A stretch of 64,000 nt of DNA from Earliella scabrosa (Eukaryota; Basidiomycota; Agaricomycetes; Polyporales; Polyporaceae). Below are positions 23,110-33,839 of the stretch, piece after piece (within the stretch, counting starts at the first letter, position 1; each line of letters opens with the position of its first letter). The stretch covers positions 1,240,001 to 1,304,000 of the forward strand of contig JABYQQ010000007.1 in NCBI GenBank assembly GCA_022605405.1, written 5' to 3'. The notes below the pieces were generated by a model, which ran no database searches, was not told the origin of the DNA, and saw only the letters and a program-made list of their open reading frames with translations. The position numbers and the translations under genes were made by a program.

Positions 23110-23781
23110 TCACCACGGCAACATGAAGGCGCGACTCCTCAGGGCAGCGAGCTGGGCCCGGGACCTGAGCAGGGCCACGGTCAACACCCCAGTCAGACTC
23201 ACGACAGCACACACAGACACGACCGCAACCTTCCCCGCGCGCACAACCCAGCCCCTGTCCGCAACCCGCCGTTGAAGGCCTTCGATGAGGCCTTGCAGCA
23301 CAACGCCCCCTCCCGCAGCTTCCTCGCGCTCCTCTCCAACCGGTCGGTCCGGTCGTCCGACGTCTGGACGACCGGGGATGGTATCGTGGGTGACCTCGAC
23401 GCCGGCGAGTTCGCACAGCTCTCGCCAGACGGCGCTCGCTGACTTCTCGTCCGCGGTGTGCCAGTCGAGGATTGTGAACGAATGCCTGACGTTCAGGGTG
23501 ACGATGGCCTTGCACAGCCTGTCTTCTTCATTCCACCGCTCCGTCTCCGCCGCGGATGCATCAGGGGGCGCACCAGTCGAGGTGAGGTGGGTTTCGAGGC
23601 CCCTGAGGCGTAGAAGGGTCTCTATGGCGTACTGGTACGCCGCCCAGTTGTGTACGGACACTCCATATGGTCCTTTCTTGATCTGTAGAGCGATATCGGG
23701 TGGGAGGAAGAGATCCGACATTGATATATCACTTGTCGCAGATACCTCAGGAAGGGCATCCAACAGAAGAATCGACGACAT
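23110..23781 (-). CDS. Single-exon protein with copia gag-like N-terminus and C-terminal membrane helix
   Basis: A 223-codon intronless frame, unusual beside the intron-rich neighbours. Residues about 35-95 (GVSVHNWAAYQYAIETLLR, GLETHLTSTGAPPD, ETERWNEEDRLCKAIVTLNV) match the spacing of the retrotransposon Copia gag/UBN2-type domain. That domain has Asn-Trp, a Met/Ile-Leu-Leu helix, 'GL..H', a Pro-rich linker, then Trp plus acids before an 'AIVTL' helix. The middle is Glu/Gly/Arg-rich. Residues about 185-205 (VAVVSVCAVVSLTGVLTVAL) form a hydrophobic helix, followed by a basic end. There is no zinc knuckle, protease or polymerase nearby. It may be a gag-derived host gene or a solo remnant. Gene reality is moderately supported by frame length and composition only. 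Confidence 0.5.
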   Translation of the reverse strand: MSSILLLDALPEVSATSDISMSDLFLPPDIALQIKKGPYGVSVHNWAAYQYAIETLLRLRGLETHLTSTGAPPDASAAETERWNEEDRLCKAIVTLNVRHSFTILDWHTADEKSASAVWRELCELAGVEVTHDTIPGRPDVGRPDRPVGEEREEAAGGGVVLQGLIEGLQRRVADRGWVVRAGKVAVVSVCAVVSLTGVLTVALLRSRAQLAALRSRAFMLPW

Positions 23782-24160
23782 ACTGTGTAAAGCGTATAAC
23801 TGGAGCAGTGTCTCTCATACTGGGCCGGTGCAAGGACGATGCGAGATTACTTGAGGGCACGTAGTTTGATAGATTCTCGATGTGTGCTGCGGTAGCTCAC
23901 AGCCGCCCACCACGTTGCACGTTGTGTGAATAAACGTCATCGAGCCTATTCTTTTGGGAACCAGGCCCTGACGAGGTAACAGTCTTCACAAATGCGAGTT
24001 CCGAGCGGTTCATACTGATCTGAGGGGACATCTTAGTACATACAAGACATAACACATTTGCAGACCGAAAGCTAACCGACAACAATACAGAGTGAAGTCC
24101 ATCACTTAGCCCGATACAAGAAGGGAACATAGACCAAGACTCAAGAGCTCGGACTCGTAC
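23782..24160. other. Spacer, possibly with a last exon of the Zn2Cys6 gene
   Basis: The reading of the zinc-cluster gene stops at 24161, but its last codons (GCC ATG then gtatgag) also form a good splice donor. An acceptor near 24025 (tgtcccctcag in minus orientation) would add a small exon. Either end is possible. Otherwise this stretch holds the promoter of the gag-like gene. Confidence 0.3.
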
Positions 24161-25002
24161 TCATACCATGGCCTCGCCGATGGAGAAATGGACCTGATCG
24201 CCCTCGGCGAGGGTCAGACGGACAGGTAGACGCGGGTCGATGCGCACGGGAGCACTGGAGCCTACAAAGAAGTCGCCGCGAGTGAAGCGTGTGATGGCGG
24301 CGGTCTCCTCGTCGGTCAACGGCCGTGGCCGTTTGTTGGGGCGGAAGGTGGATGTCGAGGCACCGGTGCTGGGCGTGGCAGAGAAGGTGTTGCTGTAGTC
24401 GTAGTAGGGGGGATGGGCGAGGCCCTGCATCGGTGGCGGCGGGGGCGGCGGGTACGCCTGCATGGCGAAGGGGGGCACTTGTGCTGAGGACGGCATGTGA
24501 GATGATGTGCAAGCCATGTGGGAGGGGCAGAAAACATACGGGGCTGTGTCTGGGCCTGGTGGGGGTGAGTGTCGGCGTCTGGATCGGGGTAGGCACAGGA
24601 GGCCCCGAGGCCGCGCTTGAGGCAGCTCTGGGGGCGTGTGAGACTCAGAGCGGGGAGGGAGGAGGAGGAAGCGGGGAGGAGCTACCTGGCAAGGAAGGAC
24701 CTCGCTACATCTTGTTTTGCCGGCGTGGCAGGCGGTGCAGGCCCTGCGTACCGAGGGCGCCTTGGCTGGGGGACTCAGTCAGGACGGACTCGGACGACGG
24801 CGGGGAGATCTAGAGGGGCGGCACACGCACGCTTGCGGCCGCCGTCGGCGGGCGGGGCGGAGGCGGAGCCGGCCAGGCCTTGCTGTGGCTGCTGCTGGAG
24901 GTCGGCGGCGAGCTGTTGGTTATGTTGCTGGAGCTGCTGGGTGTCGATCGACGGAGGGGCCGCGTCCTGGGCCGGCGTGGAGGCCTCTGAGAGGGCCGAC
25001 AT
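24161..25002 (-). CDS. Compact Zn(2)-Cys(6) binuclear cluster transcription factor
   Basis: Fungal DNA-binding regulator. Exon 1 (MSALSEASTPAQDAAPP...) is Gln-rich (QQLQQHNQQLAADLQQQPQQ). Splicing gives GRKPKAPSVRRACTAC followed by HAGKTRCSEVLPCQ and SCLKRGLGASCAYP. The spacing C-x2-C-x6-C-x5-C-x2-C-x8-C is the full zinc cluster, split by an intron between the fourth and fifth Cys. The rest is a Pro/Tyr-rich stretch (AYPPPPPPPMQG), a second basic patch (RPNKRPRPL) and a short C-terminal block DEETAAITRFTRGDFF...VHFSIGEAM. There is no fungal-specific middle homology region, so the protein is only about 200-220 residues, small for this class. Divergent to the bHLH gene, with 180 bp between starts. 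Confidence 0.75.
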
Positions 25003-25182
25003 GGAGGTGATGGGCGGTCTTTCGGTCCCTCCGCCATATATCCCCCGCTTTTCTTCCTTTTCCCCCGCCACGTGCCGTCCCGCCGTCCGGCTCCCCTCCG
25101 AGCGCCCCCGGTGTCACCGGTCACAGTCACAGCCGCCCCCGGCTCCGGCTCGTCCGGGCCCCGGCCTTGCCTTCGGACCATC
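25003..25182. promoter_or_regulatory. 180-bp bidirectional promoter of the Zn2Cys6 and bHLH genes
   Basis: Both start codons abut this stretch. It contains ccatatatccccc at about 25033-25045, a TATA-like core, and pyrimidine-rich runs (cttttcttccttttccccc) in front of the bHLH gene. If the bHLH protein starts at the upstream in-frame ATG at 25072, the gap is only 70 bp. Confidence 0.45.
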
Positions 25183-26001
25183 ATGTCTCCCCCGCATCCC
25201 CCACACGACCTCCACGACCCGCCGCCTCCCCCGCCCGCGTCCTTCGACGACCTCCAGTTCTTCAACCCTGCCCTCCATGGCCTCGCCCCGCCCCCGCCCC
25301 CGCTTCCCCCCTCCAACGAGCTCTTCTCTGCGTCGGAGACCACGAATCTCTTCGGCTTTCTCGAGAACTTCGACTGGGAGTTCAACATAGACGGCATCCC
25401 GCAACTGCCAGAGGTCCCTCCAGATCCTCTCTACCACAGCCCGCTGCAGGAGACAGCACCGCCCGGACTGGACCAGCTGCCGCCTTCTTCGAATCTCTTC
25501 AACTCACAGCTGGAACAGCAGCAGCATAACCAGCAACCCGTACAACCCGCGCCTGCGCTACACCCACCCCCCCAGCCACCACAGCAGCCTCAGTACACCC
25601 AGCATGTGGATGCTAAACCTAGAACGCGCTCACGAAGTCGCTCTCCATCCTCCTCGGCCTCACCAGCATCCCAAGGCACGACGTCAGGGCCTCGGGTCAA
25701 ACCGCTCCTTTCCACGCCTCAGAAGAGGCTGAACCATATCATGTCCGAGCAGAAGCGTCGCAATGCCATCCGTGACGGCTACCTGCAGCTCACCACCTTG
25801 CTCGCCCCCGCTGGAGCACCACCAGGGACAGGCATGCCAACCAGAGGCCGTCCAAAGGGAAGTGGGAGCCGCGGGAGAGGGACGAAGGGCAAGAGCGGCA
25901 TTCTCTTCCGCGCAAGAGAGTACATACACTGGCTCGAGGAGAGCAGAGACGCGCTGCAGGAGGAGGTCACCAAGCTTGAGGCTGCCGCCGGGATCCGATA
26001 G
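25183..26001 (+). CDS. bHLH transcription factor with AT-hook-like loop
   Basis: Nuclear DNA-binding protein without introns. The N-terminus is Pro-rich with acidic/aromatic patches typical of activation segments (ASFDDLQFFNPALHG; NLFGFLENFDWEFNIDGIP). A Gln/Pro-rich middle and an RS-rich stretch (KPRTRSRSRSPSSSASP) follow. The basic region and helix 1 read KRLNHIMSEQKRRNAIRDGY then LQLTTLLAP. The His/Glu/Arg pattern (N-H-x-x-x-E-x-K-R-R) predicts E-box binding, as in Ino4/SREBP-like fungal factors. The loop is long and carries TRGRPKGSGSRGRGTKGKSG, including the GRPKG core of an AT-hook. Helix 2 (ILFRAREYIHWLEESRDALQ) runs into a short coiled-coil end. An upstream in-frame ATG at 25072 would add 37 residues. 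Confidence 0.85.
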   Translation: MSPPHPPHDLHDPPPPPPASFDDLQFFNPALHGLAPPPPPLPPSNELFSASETTNLFGFLENFDWEFNIDGIPQLPEVPPDPLYHSPLQETAPPGLDQLPPSSNLFNSQLEQQQHNQQPVQPAPALHPPPQPPQQPQYTQHVDAKPRTRSRSRSPSSSASPASQGTTSGPRVKPLLSTPQKRLNHIMSEQKRRNAIRDGYLQLTTLLAPAGAPPGTGMPTRGRPKGSGSRGRGTKGKSGILFRAREYIHWLEESRDALQEEVTKLEAAAGIR

Positions 26002-27774
26002 CATTCGCGGTCTGGGTGCGCACGCCTCCTCCAAAAGCTTTTACCTTCTGCTCATTCGAGCTCGCACGTCTTCCAGCGGCCCATCATGCTCGCTTGAGTC
26101 TTGACGCCGTTCCTATGCCGTCATAAGTACCCAGATGAGGTACGTGAACACATAACACTTCGAAGAACAGCCTCTGATGGTCCTCTGCTAGGTCGCCGGC
26201 ACGGTCATGTGCCACCCCACCCCTGCGCTGCACACCATCTCCGATGCCGCAATTTGCTTCATGAAGGCAGCAGACCGCGGACGTGTGTACCAGACACCCA
26301 CGAGACACCGCTGATATCTGTATTTTTACCCACACATGTTGTACGCACACGTCCATGTATCCTCACAGCGTCGCCCCCTGGGCTTGGACTTGTCAGCAGA
26401 CGTGTTGTCGCGACACGACCGACCAATGACCCATCTCGCGCCGCTCTTGCGTTTTCCACGACGCGATTCCTGTGTGCGCGCAGACATCCTAGCATCGCCC
26501 CATGGCCCAGCAGCGTCGATAGAAGGGATCCTTCATGTCTGCAACCCTTGGTGAGTGCCATAGTACAGGGTGCTACCGCCGTAGTGGTGAACTAGCGAGA
26601 CAACCATGAGACGGAGCTACGCCACCTTGCCCGGGAAAGACAGATGAGCGGGTTGCCCGCCGTCGAAACGCGAGGCCATGTCGACGCATCAATCCGTGAA
26701 TAACAAATGGCCGGAATGCTGCGCTCTACGACGTCTGTCGCTTGTCCATTAAGCTTCAGAGTATGTACGCGTAGTTGGATGCGCGGGTGGGTGCACCGTG
26801 CTGATGCGGGATTTATTTCGCCGAGGGGTGCTTCAACGTTCAACCTTCGCGCGAAGAGCCCGCGTTCTGTTCTTCTTCTCAACTCGGAACTGTATTCTGC
26901 ATCGCGCCGGCGAATTCAAATTTGGACGCTTGCCCCCGCAGCGTGTCCGAGCAGGATACATATCCGTGCATTTGCGACGATGTCCGCGATGGACGTCGAC
27001 GCTGCGCATTGGGCGGCATGGATGGGTGGTGATGCGGAATGACAGGCCTCCCAGCCTAGCGTCGTGCCGTGGGGCCCACGGTGGGCGCGGTAGGCCATGG
27101 CCCATGATGCATGATGCATGGGATGAGATGACTCGCCGGGATGTGCACGTCGCGGGATGCGCCACCCGTCGATGTCTGCGGTAACCCGCGTGGGTCGCGG
27201 ACAGGACGGTTGCGATTAGCACGGTCCGACAGGATGTGCACGTACTAGGTACATCGGAGACTGCGTTGGGATACATGCACGGCCCGACAGCGGGGAGACG
27301 ATGTCACCGCTACCGTAAGCCTGCCAGTGCCACGGGACGAACGCGCCAATCGCTGCACGGCGGGAGGAATGGACGCGCCTGTGTTGCCTGCGCTAGAATG
27401 GGCCACAAAGGCGAAGCTTCGCGGCGTTAGAGCTCTCGCATCACCGCGCCCGCGAGCCGCGGCCCGACTCGATTCTCGGTTCGAGTGCAGGGTGGCAAAT
27501 GGATGCTCCCGGACGCCCCGACTCCGACTCGGAGGCGGCTGTCCACGCGTCCATCGGCGTCCAACTCTCCATCTCTCCAACTCTCTTTCCGCTTCGAGGT
27601 CAAGCGTTGGACGTCGAGCGCCGAGAATCCAGGACGTGGGTTGCCGGTCCCCGCAGCGTGTCTGTGTCCGTGCATACACATGCGTCGTCCCCAGGCGTGC
27701 CTGAAAGCCTCTGGCTGCTGCCAGTCGTGACGGGCATCTCCCGCGTAGCCGCGTTGCGCGACCGGAATGGCAGG
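26002..27774. other. 1.8 kb GC-rich region with no supported gene
   Basis: Long open frames occur on both strands at once (for example 27245-27844 minus and 27499-28167 plus). They are Arg/Ala/Gly-rich without domain character, as expected by chance in GC-rich DNA. A local run of overlapping gcatgatg units occurs near 27105-27125. The bHLH 3' untranslated region occupies the first part. Confidence 0.4.
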
Positions 27775-28329
27775 TTGCGAGCTTGTTTTGCGAAGGAATG
27801 TGCACACGGCAGATGTTCGGTGGTCGTGGTGGGTTGCAGTGCATGTGGGAGGAGGGGACGGCGGGCGTGTGAGGCGGGCCGTCGTGGGACGCGCTTGGAG
27901 GTTAACCGCTGTCCGGATCGTCGTGGGGCAAATGGCATCAATACGTGCATGCCTCAGGGTTATCGGGGATCGTCGTCGGGGGCGTCAGGATTCAGGCTAG
28001 CCTGCTTCAAGCGAGCTGTACGAGATGAGCCTGTCAGCCTGCGGGATCCTGGTCGCCGTTCGGCTCGTCGAGAGGGTGCCGCAAAAGTTGCTCGCTCAGC
28101 CTTGGTCCGGCCATCTTGCGGCGGCGAAGGGAAATGTGTGAAGGATTGCCTGAAGTGCTGGTATTGACTAAACACTCAGGCACGTCTGACGCAGAGATGG
28201 GAGGCGTGGTACGAGGACGTACCCAGATGCGCAATCGCAATTGGCAAAGTGGCCGTGCCCCCGACGGGCGACCGCTCGCGTCGGGTCATCGCGTCCGCAT
28301 GACGGTCTACCCACCTGCCGCCCCGTGGG

Positions 28330-30480
28330 AGCATAACCAGAGTTGAACGGTTCTAGCCATCGTGAAACAGACGATCAGGTCGGCGAGAAGGGCTGCTTGG
28401 TTATGGTATAGTCAGCTGGAACAATGAATGCCAGACGATCGAGACACTCACGCCTGGATTATGCGTCGGATTCCAGTCAATCGAACCGTCGGCACTGTTG
28501 GCAGTGTGATGAGCTCTTCTCCCTTGTGCGCAGTGCGCGTACGCGTACGCTGCGGAATGCCCGCCGTCTTCGAAGTCGATGAACCTAGCATTATGGTCGT
28601 CGTTTACTATCCTTCGGTGTCAGTTAGACGCAGTGGCCGGAACCCGGACGGGGCGTGGGTCAGCAAATCTCTGTTACTCTATCGGAGCGCTCACCGGGAG
28701 TCATCGGAGGGTGCTGCGAGCGCTGCTTGAGAAGCATTCATCATGCAGGGCTGTATGCGGACGAGGCATATGGGCTGCGAACGCTGAAGTGATTGGTGCC
28801 AGTCAAAGCGAACTCCCATCCATGGGAAAACCTCGGATGCATCATTCTGCGCTGCCGGACGCCAGCAATCGAGGCGCCCCTCCGATGCTGGGGCGTCGCA
28901 GAATGCAGGAAGTGCGGGTGAAGAGTGGCTCGGTCGGCATTCATTGGGAATAGACTAAGGCCGGTGTGGGTGGAGGCGCTCTTGCGCGACCACGACCGTC
29001 GGGTGGGTGGGCGCGATTCGTAGCGAACAACATATGAATTCTCCATATATGGACGCGCCGGTGTGAAGCCAGGAACAAGTGCCATCGCCTCGAAGTGTGC
29101 CTGAGAGTCTGACAAGACTTATGGGGGTCATCAGACAGACTGGGAAGCAGGTATGAGGTTCGAGGACGTACAGTCATCAGTCGGCGTGCCGATGCGGATG
29201 GTGCTAACTCCGTTGGCCGTTGGCATTATTGCACAGACGGGTTGCAAACGAACGTAAAACGTTCTGCCATTCCGTAATGAACCCCCTGGAACTCGTACTC
29301 TGGACGGTGGAAAAGCGTTCATGGACATGCATCAGGGGATTGACGCAATACAGTCCACTCACAGCTCGTGCAACCCTTCCTGGCAATTCTCTCTCAGGGC
29401 CTCTGCCAAACATGCTTGGAAAGAGACATTCTAGGTTAGCCATTCACTCACCGATCGACGCTGAATGTTCAACGCTAGCGCGAAGTCCTGACTTGCACAT
29501 GGTATCTCTATCGTCACAAATACGACCAGATATTGCGTAGCCGAAGAACAGAACAAAGTCGCATTGTCGGAGCTGAACGTGGATTGACAATATCAGCCTT
29601 GCCTCCAGGGTGGATGGTTGTGCCCGGAAAACGTTTTCATCGCAAGAGACATTTTTGCAGATTGGCCAACAGCTATACACCATTCAGTCGAGGGATTAAT
29701 GACGTGTACGGCCGCTCTCACCGTTGGGAAAGTCTTACAACCCATCAAGGCGGTCCATCTCGGACCTGAGCGCAGAGCACTAGTCGGATTACGGCTGCTG
29801 CGCGATTTCGAGGAGGTTATTCGAAACCTGCAGCGTCGAGCGTAATTTCATCGGATTGTGACGGTGGTGGTCGGAAGCAGTGTAGTAAGCGCTCAGCAGG
29901 GAGGAGGGCACCTTCCAAATATGGCATACCTGTTTGTTCGTGGTTCGTTGTGAATCTCAAACGGCGACATGGCCGACTCCCAGACCGCTCCCTCTCTCCC
30001 TCTCCCACCTACTGCGCGCTCAGATTTGCGTACCTGTGACGACAGCTGCTCGATCTTCTCTCAGGCTACAATGGGCTCATGCCGCCACGACGGGTCTCAC
30101 GCACCGGCCGCAGACATACCTCCGTCTATCGCAGACAAGCCCGGACCCTGGTACGGTACCAAACCTCTGCCATGAAGGGCGGATCTCCATGCTTTTGCTT
30201 ACTGGTACTTTAACAGCGTTACTTACGAGTGAAGCGACCACTGTGTCAGCGAGAGTCCAACCATCACCGCGGTGGATGCACTGGCACACTCGTCTGTCGC
30301 AAATATGCCTCCAGGAGCGCTTAGCACCATCCGCAACAAGCGAGACTGTATCTTTGAACGCCATCGCATACCCACGCACTGCGCTAGAACACAGGCGAGA
30401 CCAGGTGTCCAGGGCCGGATGGACGTATCCCATCATTCCGATGAGACGCAGTCCTCCGGCACCGAACTGCACCTATCCGG
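28330..30480 (-). pseudogene. Exon-like remnants of an unidentified minus-strand gene, copy A
   Basis: Several short minus-strand pieces keep the same frame as their counterparts in unit B. RFIDFEDGGHSAA (about 28550-28600) matches YINFADDGQTAA. AALLADLIVCFTMAR (about 28350-28400), followed by a stop, matches AALYANLIVCTMMTR. TANGVSTIRIGTPTDD (about 29175-29222) matches TANGVSIIRIGMTDE, and GAGGLRLIGM (near 30450) matches GTGRLRLVGL. Between them the frame breaks, and one splice donor reads gc where copy B has gt (after ACACCG, near 29059). I read this as a decayed multi-exon gene, perhaps a membrane protein, that was duplicated along with the laccase. Function unknown; the gene model is uncertain. 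Confidence 0.3.
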
Positions 30481-30740
30481 ATTGCTCCTTAGACGGCCGA
30501 CCTCGTCGAGGCGCACGGGCAGCTTCCGTGAGAGGTAAGGTTATGTCCACTCTTGTTGTTACCTCCCACGCTCACCTCAGGGTTCGCGCGACGACCGCTT
30601 ACTGGGCTAGGTCGATTGAATCACGTCCCAGCGCTGAGGCGGGTCCAAACATGGCGATATTCCGCCAACCGCCGCCCGGAGTGCATATGGGTGACATACC
30701 CTCGTAGACTTGAGCTGCAGCGCTAGGCACGACGCAAGGG

Positions 30741-30746
30741 TATAAA
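30741..30746 (+). promoter_or_regulatory. TATA box of laccase 1
   Basis: tataaa within gacgcaagggtataaagga, 87 bp before the laccase 1 ATG. The same block precedes laccase 2. A GAGTGCA at 30679-30685 fits the inverse of the metal-response core TGCRCNC known from fungal laccase promoters; that second site is only a pattern match. Confidence 0.7.
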
Positions 30747-30827
30747 GGAATGCAAATCCGGGCCCACTCTCAGCACAACTCGAGACCCACTTGAGTTGCA
30801 GAGCACTACTCCTCCGTCACCTTCACC

Positions 30828-32959
30828 ATGGCACGGTTCCAGTCTCTGCTCACCTACATCACCCTCTCCTTCGCTGCGTCGGCGTACGCTGGCATTGGCC
30901 CCATCGCCGACCTCGTCATCGCGAACGCTGCCATCAGCCCCGATGGCTTCACCCGTGATGCTATTGTGGTCAATGATGTGTACCCAAGCCCACTCATCAC
31001 TGGCAAGAAGGTTAGCAGCCAGCCTTGCTGAGACCGCATATGAGGATCTGATCGTTGTTCATTTCAGGGTGATCGGTTCCAGCTCAATGTCATCGACCAG
31101 ATGACGAACCATACCATGTTGAAGACGACGAGCATTGTGAGTGGTCTCTACTGCAACTGCATGGCTAGCACCTGACTCCCACGCGCTCAGCACTGGCACG
31201 GCTTCTTCCAAAGCGGTACCAACTGGGCCGACGGGCCCGCGTTTGTGAACCAGTGCCCCATCGCCAGTGGGCACTCGTTCCTGTACGACTTCCAGGTGCC
31301 TGACCAAGCCGGTACGTGATGCGTCAGACTTGACCCGCTGTTACGCACCTGCTCATGTTTGTCATTGCGCAGGCACCTTCTGGTACCACAGTCACCTCTC
31401 CACCCAGTACTGTGATGGTCTCAGAGGTGCCTTTGTTGTATATGACCCACAGGATCCGCATGCTAGCCGCTACGACGTTGACGATGGTAACTGTCTCGGC
31501 CTCCAGGTTGACTCATGCGCTGACGTACTCCCTTTGTAGACTCAACCGTGATTACCTTGTCAGACTGGTATCACGTTGCTGCTAGGCTCGGTCCTGCAGT
31601 CCCGTAAGCACAGCGTGCAGATCTATGCATATATTAACTGACGAGTTCTAATGTGTAGGTTCGGTGGTGACTCGACTCTCATCAACGGCCTCGGTCGCAG
31701 CACCTCAACTCCCAACGCAGAGCTGGCCGTCATCACTGTTGAGAAAGACAAACGGTAAACAACCAACATCGTTGTTTGATGTCGATCATGCTTGACATAT
31801 TGGTGACTAGGTACCGATTCCGTCTGGTGTCGCTCTCTTGCGACCCGAACTATGTCTTCAGTATTGACGGGCACACTATGACTGTCATCGAGGCTGATTC
31901 GATCAACACTGAGCCTCTCACCGTTGATAGCATCCAGATCTTTGCCGCGCAACGTTACTCCTTTGTGGTGCGTCTCAAACCCTTCCATCGAGAATCCACA
32001 TGGCTGACATCATTCACCCAGCTCACCGCCGACCAGTCGATTGACAACTATTGGGTTCGGGCAAACCCCAACCTAGGTACCCGGGGTTTCGCGGGTGGTA
32101 TCAACTCCGCCATTCTGCGCTATGCGGGCGCCGCGCCCGTGGAGCCCACAACTACTCAGACCCCCAATTCGAACCCCTTGGTCGAGACTAACCTCCATCC
32201 TCTAGCTCCCATGCCAGTTGTACGTATCTGTGCGATATCCTGCACGACCGCCCTTCTGACGCAGCACCTGATACAGCCCGGCTCCCCTACTCCTGGTGGG
32301 GTCGACTTGGCCATCAACATGGCATTCACCTTCGTACGTACAGAGTCCACGAGCGCCACATGATCAACGCTCACCTTGACCGCTTTCCAGAGTGGCGGGA
32401 GATTCTTCATCAACGGCGCATCATTCGAACCTCCCTCTGTCCCTGTCCTCCTGCAGATCCTCAGCGGTGCCAGCTCTGCTCAGGATCTTCTCCCCTCGGG
32501 CAGCGTCTATCCGCTCCCAGGCGATGCGGACATTGAGATCTCCTTCCCCGCGACAACCGGCGCTCCTGGAGCCCCTCACCCCTTCCACCTGCACGGTGTA
32601 AGTCCACGTCTGGCCCATCGTCACTCGCATCGCTGACTCGTGCTGGCTCTCCGATCTCATAGCACGCCTTCGCTGTTGTACGCAGCGCAGGCAGCACCGA
32701 GTACAACTACGACAACCCCGTCTGGCGCGATGTCGTGAGCACGGGCACGCCCCAGGCCGGTGACAACGTTACGATCCGCTTCCGGACCGACAACCCGGGC
32801 CCGTGGTTCCTCCACTGCCACATCGACTTCCACCTCGAGGCCGGCTTTGCTGTCGTCTTCGCCGAGGACATTCCCGACACTAAGTTGGCGAACCCTGTCC
32901 CCCAGGCGTGGTCGGACTTGTGTCCGATCTACGACGCGCTTCCGGAGGAGGATCGCTAA
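30828..32959 (+). CDS. Laccase 1 (secreted multicopper oxidase, Phe-type T1 site)
   Basis: Benzenediol:oxygen oxidoreductase that oxidises phenols and lignin fragments outside the cell while reducing oxygen to water. The start ([20 protein letters not shown]) is a signal peptide, and the mature protein probably begins at GIGPIADLV. All four copper signatures are present: [20 protein letters not shown] (L1), [19 protein letters not shown] (L2), HPFHLHGHAFAVV (L3, split by an intron) and [19 protein letters not shown] (L4). In L4 the residue four after the last His ligand-side motif is Phe, the non-coordinating axial residue linked with high redox potential. About ten introns of 50-70 nt. The C-terminus [15 protein letters not shown] is typical of Polyporales laccases, with roughly 520 residues in all. 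Closely paralogous to 36485-38623. Confidence 0.96.
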
Positions 32960-33839
32960 ACGGGTGAACTCTAGCTTGCTGTCACGATGCTCGAGACGGT
33001 AATGAGTCTAGGGTTGTCTTCACAGTACCATCCTTCATTGTAATAGGCTCCAGATTTGGGCTTTGTATGACTTTAGGATCGTCTATGTCTGCATTAATGA
33101 GGATTCAACCATCTTTCTATCGCTCATGCATTTCTCGGTTCGCTGGAGTCCCCAAGAGCTCGTTGTCATAACGCCGCAAAACTGTGAAGCAATAGGCAGA
33201 CTAGTCGGAGTGTTGAGTGACTAGTCGTACAGCTCCCCCTTGGTGCACAGCGTAACCCTTATCGCCGCTCTCTTCCCGAGCGGCGATCCAAGAGGTGGAC
33301 GCTCGTGAGAGGTCAATCTACTCACATGCGCTTAAGGCCACCTTGGATCGCGCAGCCTCGGAGGTCACTTCGGTGCAGTTCGGTGCATGCAACTCCTCGT
33401 GCAGGCCGAGGCGGAGAGCTTGGTTCGAGTACGCGATCTTTCGAGCGCGTTAAGCGCAAGGAATGTGCAAGGAGGGGGTATACTTGTACCAGAGGCGACA
33501 GTGAGTGGGTAAGCTTCAAGCGAGCTGCGCGGGAGGATTCTCCCATGATGTCTGACGGGCTTCCCATCGTCCGGCGGATACAGCAAAGTTGCAGGACAGA
33601 CTAGTCCTAGGTATATTGCGATGGCTCAGGGAGATGTGCGAAGAAGGGCGTAGTATTTGGAATGGACTGTACATCCAGGCACATCTTACGTAGGAAGTTG
33701 GGAGATGCCGCACCTGGACAGTGACTCAAAGTTGGCAACGCCCCCGCCCGACGGGGCGACCGCGCTCCCCCGCGGCGGGTCGTGGCATCTGCATGACCCT
33801 CTACCTATCTGTTGCCCCGCGAGAGTATACTGGGAGTAC

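Larger units (their letters stand above)
27775..32962 (+). repeat. Laccase duplication unit A (direct repeat with 33440-38623)
   Basis: Unit A and unit B are colinear over roughly 5.2 kb, with diverged flanks and a well-conserved laccase gene at the right end. Anchors that match: gcttcaagcgagctg at 28004 and 33513; a 42-base perfect match at 29120-29161 and 34548-34589; tgccagacgatcgag near 28431 and 33923; caagggtataaagga near 30734 and 36416. Laccase start codons lie 5657 bp apart and stops 5664 bp apart. The left border fades gradually and is approximate. Confidence 0.85.

Noticed and set aside
27245..28167. Two overlapping long open frames on opposite strands (199 and 222 codons)
   Set aside because: Arg/Ala/Ser-rich with no domain, no splice pattern, and both strands open together, as in GC-rich noncoding DNA.
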